Assembly: GCA_900074885.1 (NCBI GenBank)
Contig: FJUW01000110.1
Span: 1-23,655 of the forward strand
Source: Rhynchosporium graminicola
Taxonomy: Eukaryota; Ascomycota; Leotiomycetes; Helotiales; Ploettnerulaceae
Reading direction: 5' to 3'
DNA: 23,655 nucleotides
Positions within the stretch are counted from its first letter, which is position 1; each line of letters begins with the position of its first letter. The notes beneath the pieces are model-generated. The model was not told the origin of the DNA, made no database searches, and was given only the letters and a program-made list of their open reading frames with translations. This document shows, in pieces, positions 20,061-23,655 of this stretch. The position numbers and the translations under genes are program-made.

Positions 20061-21051
20061 TCTATAGTTCTAAATCCAATTCGCTTAAGCTAATAGCAAA
20101 TTACTAAGCAGTTTTATAATATTCCGTAAGGTCGATAATCAAAGATATAATAGTAGTATTATATTACTGAACTACGATTCGGTCGTTAAGAAGCTTATCT
20201 ATCTCGTGAAGAGTAATAGAGAAGATCTTATCGTTAGAAGACTTCTAGCGTTTATATAAGAGATAGAAAGCTAAGCTACTAATCGTATAAATCTCTAGCG
20301 CAAGAGGCTCTAGAAGAGGTCTAAGCACACGAGGTGATCTTTATCGCTTCCGAAATATCATAGTAGCTGTTTTTATACTTTAAGTAGCTTCTATTAAGTC
20401 GCGAGACAGTATTCCGAGTAACTATTAGTCTATAGTATAAATTATATAGGCATAGTCTTATACGTAAGTCTTTAATATAGAGACTTCTAATTAGAGTTAA
20501 AGTAGAGATTCACGCGGAATATAAGTAATAACGTCGCTAAATCATACATACTTCGGCCGTATATCAGTAGCTTCTCTAGAGTATAAAGACTTCTCTTTAC
20601 TACTCTATTCTTATTCTTCAGGTAATAAATACTTAGGCTCGTCGTATCTATAATAAGTAGTATAAACGCCGGAGAAACAGTTCTAACTAATTAGTAGTAG
20701 TAATAAAGAGTTAATTACCTATAGAATACTCTCTAGGGAAGAGTTTTAGATATTTTTATAGCTATAAGTCTCCCTAGAAATACGCTTCCGAGCTAGTAAC
20801 AGTCGTTTAATAATAAAGATAGAGTTAATAACAGCTCGAATATTAATAAGAGAGTTAGCTGCGCTTCGCTATTCCTTATACGCTTCTCAGAACTAATTAA
20901 AGCGTTCGTTTCATTCGTTAGTATCGTATTAGTAGCGCTAGTAAGTATAGTATTTACGTAAGTCCTTAATCTCGATCGGAGAGCTATAAACGTTACTAGG
21001 AGGAGTATATAATAGCTAAATAATCTATTGTTTAGAGGTATCTAAGAGTAC

Positions 21052-21336
21052 TTAATATTCCGAAAGCCAGGTCCTTCCGAGTATAATACTATAGTTTCCG
21101 AGAGTAGTAATAAGAAAGGGAGTAAATACCTGAACGCGACGATCTACTATCAAATTAAGTATCGTATAGTAACTAATAGTACTACTATTAACGCTATTAA
21201 AGCCTTTAATAGGAATTATATTTAGCAGAGAGTAAATTAAAGGTTTTAAGAAGAAGGAAAGGGATTTAAGAAAAGAATAATTAATAAAATAGTATCTATT
21301 AGCTCTAGAATCGAGAAGTGCAAGTAGCTTATACAA
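21052..21336 (-). pseudogene. gypsy retropepsin-like protease remnant
   Basis: An open stretch of 94 codons has LLDSRANRYYFI, matching the aspartic protease motif LLDSGA with Gly changed to Arg. It ends with IILGRTWLSEY, matching the ILGRPWL flap-side block of gypsy proteases. It sits between the gag region and the reverse transcriptase, as expected. It is open only by chance after RIP, and the active-site Gly is lost. Confidence 0.8.
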
Positions 21337-23029
21337 GAGTCTATTCTTAATAAGAGTAGCACGTATAATAAATAATTAACTACTAAGAAGCTTCGTAAGG
21401 TTAAGATATCGTATATCTCGTATACTACTTAAGAAGGAGTCTTTCCTTAGGCGTAGTCTTTTACTAGCGGTTTAATATACTCTTAGGCGTTATCGTATAT
21501 CTCTTTATTATTATTATCTTCTAACTCGCTATAAATATTATTATTAGCGTTAATTATATTAATTCGATACGGAGTATTAGGTCGAGCTAACGATAAGCAT
21601 AGATATAAGGTAGGCATAAAGTAATAAGGAGTATTCGCCGGCGATTATATACGAGGCGTATTATTTCGTATAGAGTATAATACTTATTTACTAGTCGTAC
21701 TAGTGTTCTCAAGCGTAGGAAAACTAATTTACGGATAAGAAGAGGAGTTAGTACTACAGCGCTAAGAGGAGGTATTTATAGGACGTTCCCGAGTCGCGCT
21801 AGCTTTAGCCGAAGACTCGGAATAATAAGTCTTTTCAATAAATTAACCTTAGTCTTTAGCTTATATAGCTTTAATATATTCTTCTAGTATCCTTAACGTT
21901 TAGTACTATTAGAAGAGCTATTTCCGTAGCCGTGCAGGTAGCTTCTCTTATAAGTCCATTTTCAGAGTCGATTGATTATTTACTCTAGCTTTACGAGCTA
22001 GCGTACGAAACTCGTAGTAGAACATCCAGAAAGTCTACTTATAATCTATCTTTAGCGCGGAGTAGCTAGCTCTTATAGTTTATTAGTCGTATAGATTAGA
22101 TAAGAAAGAGACGAGTTAAGTAATCATATCGAGTGAATCGATCGTACTACCTTCTTCGTTATATTCTAGTTCTAAGAATAAGAGTTCTAAGTAAGTTCTA
22201 GCTATTCCTTCCGTTTAGTTAAGTAACTAATCTTTATAGTAATCTTCGTTAATAAAGTAGCTAGAGTAGCGCCGGAGGGCGTTACGTATCTATACTTCCC
22301 AGAGTTTTAGAGAGTAGTCGATTCTATTAGAGAGCTTATTTAGAAAGTTCAGTATCTTCTCTATACGCGTAGCGTATAATATTAACAATATTCCTCTAGT
22401 AGATTATTCTCGATAACGATTATTAAGCATAAGAGTAACGTTATCTTCTTTAATTAATAGTAATAGTATTATACGCGATTAAACGTTATTAAACGATATA
22501 GACTTAGTAGAGCGCTAAGTAGTTAACTAGCGTAGTTCCAGGAACTCGTCCCGTAACTAGCGTAATTCTACAGATAAGTTAGCGTTTAATTATCTCTCCT
22601 CCGCGAGCTTCCTTTCTGCCTCTTATAGCTAGTAAGCGCGGTCTTCCTATAAGTTACTTATAGTTACTATTAATACAGAGGTATTATCAGGGAGGTTTAG
22701 CGACTTAGTAAGTTCGTTAATTATAATAGGAGTTAAGGAGCTTAACTCGGACGAGGCGTTATCGCGAGTACTCTCTACTATAGAGAGAGGTAGGTTATAG
22801 TAAGTATTACGAGTCGCCGAAGAATAGGAGGTAAAGGGAGTCAGAGAACCAGTAGTCGATTTATCGGACTTAGGTTACTTTAGTTTAAGTACTATTCTTC
22901 AAGTTTATACTTAGTATAAGCTTTCTCTATATAGCGTAGTCTCTTACGTTTAGTAGCTCTAGGCATAGAAGTATAATATAAGTAGATATTTACTATCTTC
23001 CTAGACATAGGTAAAAGAGTTATAGATAA
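21337..23029 (-). pseudogene. gypsy gag region remnant
   Basis: The region upstream of the protease and next to the 5' LTR should hold gag. Frames are full of stops and I can see only scattered charged, helical stretches. No intact CCHC zinc knuckle is visible. A possible primer-binding site directly inside the LTR (minus strand, starting TTATCTATAACTC) is too altered to assign to a tRNA. Confidence 0.6.
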
Positions 23030-23264
23030 TATAACGCTTACTCTAGAAAGGTCTTAAAACTACCTAAGTAATAAGACCTCATATTACTATAAATATAAAG
23101 TAATAAGAATCACTTGAGAATCTACAACTAAGGAGTAAAGGAGTAGAGAGAGAATAGAAGTATATACATGAAAAGGGGCCCCTAAACTCTACTCGTGTAA
23201 TCTCGCTTAGCAGTAAGTGTTTCTACCAATAGGGAGAGACCTCTAAACCTGACCAGTCGTCACA
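23030..23264 (-). repeat. Upstream (5') LTR of the gypsy element
   Basis: This is the 235-bp partner of 16701-16935. It retains the unmutated CGTCACA end on the plus strand, while its other end reads TATAACG. The same family is seen at 1-127. Confidence 0.95.
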
Positions 23265-23269
23265 TTTTA
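23265..23269. repeat. Target-site duplication, right copy (TTTTA)
   Basis: This is an exact repeat of 16696-16700. Confidence 0.9.
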
Positions 23270-23343
23270 GACCTTTGATTAGATTAGATTAGATTATACT
23301 TAATGATTAGGATTAGAGTAGACTTGATTATTCTTATATAATT

Positions 23344-23370
23344 AGCTATATAAGCTATATAAGCTATATA
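23344..23370. repeat. 9-bp tandem repeat in the hAT 3' region
   Basis: Three perfect copies of AGCTATATA lie between the subterminal repeats and the transposase end. Confidence 0.8.
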
Positions 23371-23465
23371 AAGATAGATAACATATAATCTATACTAGTA
23401 AAAAGAGAGAGATATATAGTTAATAAAGTAATAAAGTATATAATATATATTCCTTTTAATCTAAT

Positions 23466-23655
23466 CTAATCTATAAGAAAGAAATTTTCCCTATTAATAG
23501 CCTGCTCTATCTCTTCTTTTTCTTCTAAGTCGAATATAAAACCCTAGCTTTTTAATAAGCTAATCTCCTCGAAAGTATCCTTAGATAGTCTATTTCTTAG
23601 CTTATTAATAATTAAAGCTCCGAGACTAAAGAATCTTTCCGAGGGCGCCGAAGTA
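23466..23655 (-). pseudogene. hAT transposase C-terminal dimerisation domain (partial)
   Basis: Read on the minus strand, the last 63 codons begin TSAPSERFFSLGALII and continue with NKLRNRLSKDTFEEISLLKS. This is the hallmark of the hAT family C-terminal dimerisation domain (SAPSERxFS, then RNRLS and a LLxLKSW-type helix). The Trp expected after LLKS is TAG, the usual RIP product of TGG, so this copy is broken. The natural stop is TAG at 23466-23468. The N-terminal part, with zinc finger and catalytic domain, lies beyond the window. Confidence 0.88.

Larger units (their letters stand above)
16701..23264 (-). mobile_element. Complete Ty3/gypsy LTR retrotransposon, RIP-inactivated, inserted in a hAT element
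   Basis: The 6,564-bp element has 235-bp LTRs at both ends and a perfect TTTTA target duplication. Read on the minus strand, the order is gag region (about 23000-21500), protease (21336-21052), reverse transcriptase (about 20060-19250), RNase H (about 19200-18680) and integrase (about 18600-17100), then a polypurine tract against the downstream LTR. This is the Ty3/gypsy order. CA and TG are strongly depleted, CG is retained, and stops fill the frames, which is typical of RIP. The inferred original LTR ends are TGTGACG...CGTCACA, a 7-bp inverted repeat, now TATGACG/CGTCATA and TATAACG/CGTCACA. Confidence 0.95.
23265..23655 (-). mobile_element. hAT transposon, inner part continuing past the window
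   Basis: The subterminal ATTAG repeats continue from 16700 (about 23277-23296), with AGGATTAGAGTAG near 23307-23321. A 9-bp tandem repeat (AGCTATATA three times, 23344-23370) follows, then the 3' end of the transposase. With the retrotransposon removed, the distance from the transposase stop to the terminus is about 280 bp. Confidence 0.8.

Noticed and set aside
23277..23296. Telomere-like ATTAG repeats
   Set aside because: The unit is ATTAG/GATTA, not TTAGGG, and the same blocks occur at fixed distances from the hAT termini at 3991 and 16616, so they are subterminal transposon repeats.

Overview
The window looks like a piece of a filamentous ascomycete (Pezizomycotina) genome. The evidence is genes with short GT-AG introns, a type II membrane-anchored GH3 beta-glucosidase of the fungal BglE type, a fungal FAT1/FatA-type acyl-CoA synthetase, and transposons heavily altered by repeat-induced point mutation (RIP): CA/TG almost gone, TA in great excess, and stop codons where Gln and Trp are expected. 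A Leotiomycete is plausible but is only an impression.

Layout: (1) 1-3292 is RIP-ruined retroelement sequence. It holds a partial LTR (1-127), a 178-bp insert with little RIP (128-305), and the 3' half of a plus-strand Ty3/gypsy element (RNase H, integrase, chromodomain, polypurine tract, 3' LTR). (2) 3293-3991 is AT-rich and ends in a hAT-like terminus facing left. (3) 3992-15475 is a gene island of ordinary composition. It carries a possible two-exon small gene (4128-4406), bglE (6776-9676, +), a tiny Cys/His-rich protein (11951-12121, +) and a seven-exon FAT1-type gene (12416-15206, -). It also has long stretches without a recognisable gene (4407-6775 and 9677-11725). (4) 15476-16314 is a non-autonomous element with 72-bp terminal inverted repeats, inserted in the FAT1 promoter region. 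(5) 16315-16615 holds what looks like the first exon of a mitochondrially targeted protein. (6) From 16616 that gene is cut by a hAT transposon, which is itself split by a complete 6,564-bp Ty3/gypsy element (16701-23264, -) with 235-bp LTRs and a perfect TTTTA target duplication. The hAT resumes at 23265 and its transposase C-terminus reaches the window edge.

The intact genes suggest growth on plant polymers and lipids (extracellular glucoside cleavage; import and activation of long-chain fatty acids), but they are not an operon or an obvious cluster. The FAT1 promoter has two CCTCGG motifs, the site recognised by the fungal fatty-acid regulators FarA/FarB. The strongest observations are the nested insertion history, the LTR pair that differs only by transitions, the apparently disrupted mitochondrial gene, and the uncharacterised small zinc-finger-like protein. 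I found no RNA genes, CRISPR arrays or bacterial-type features.
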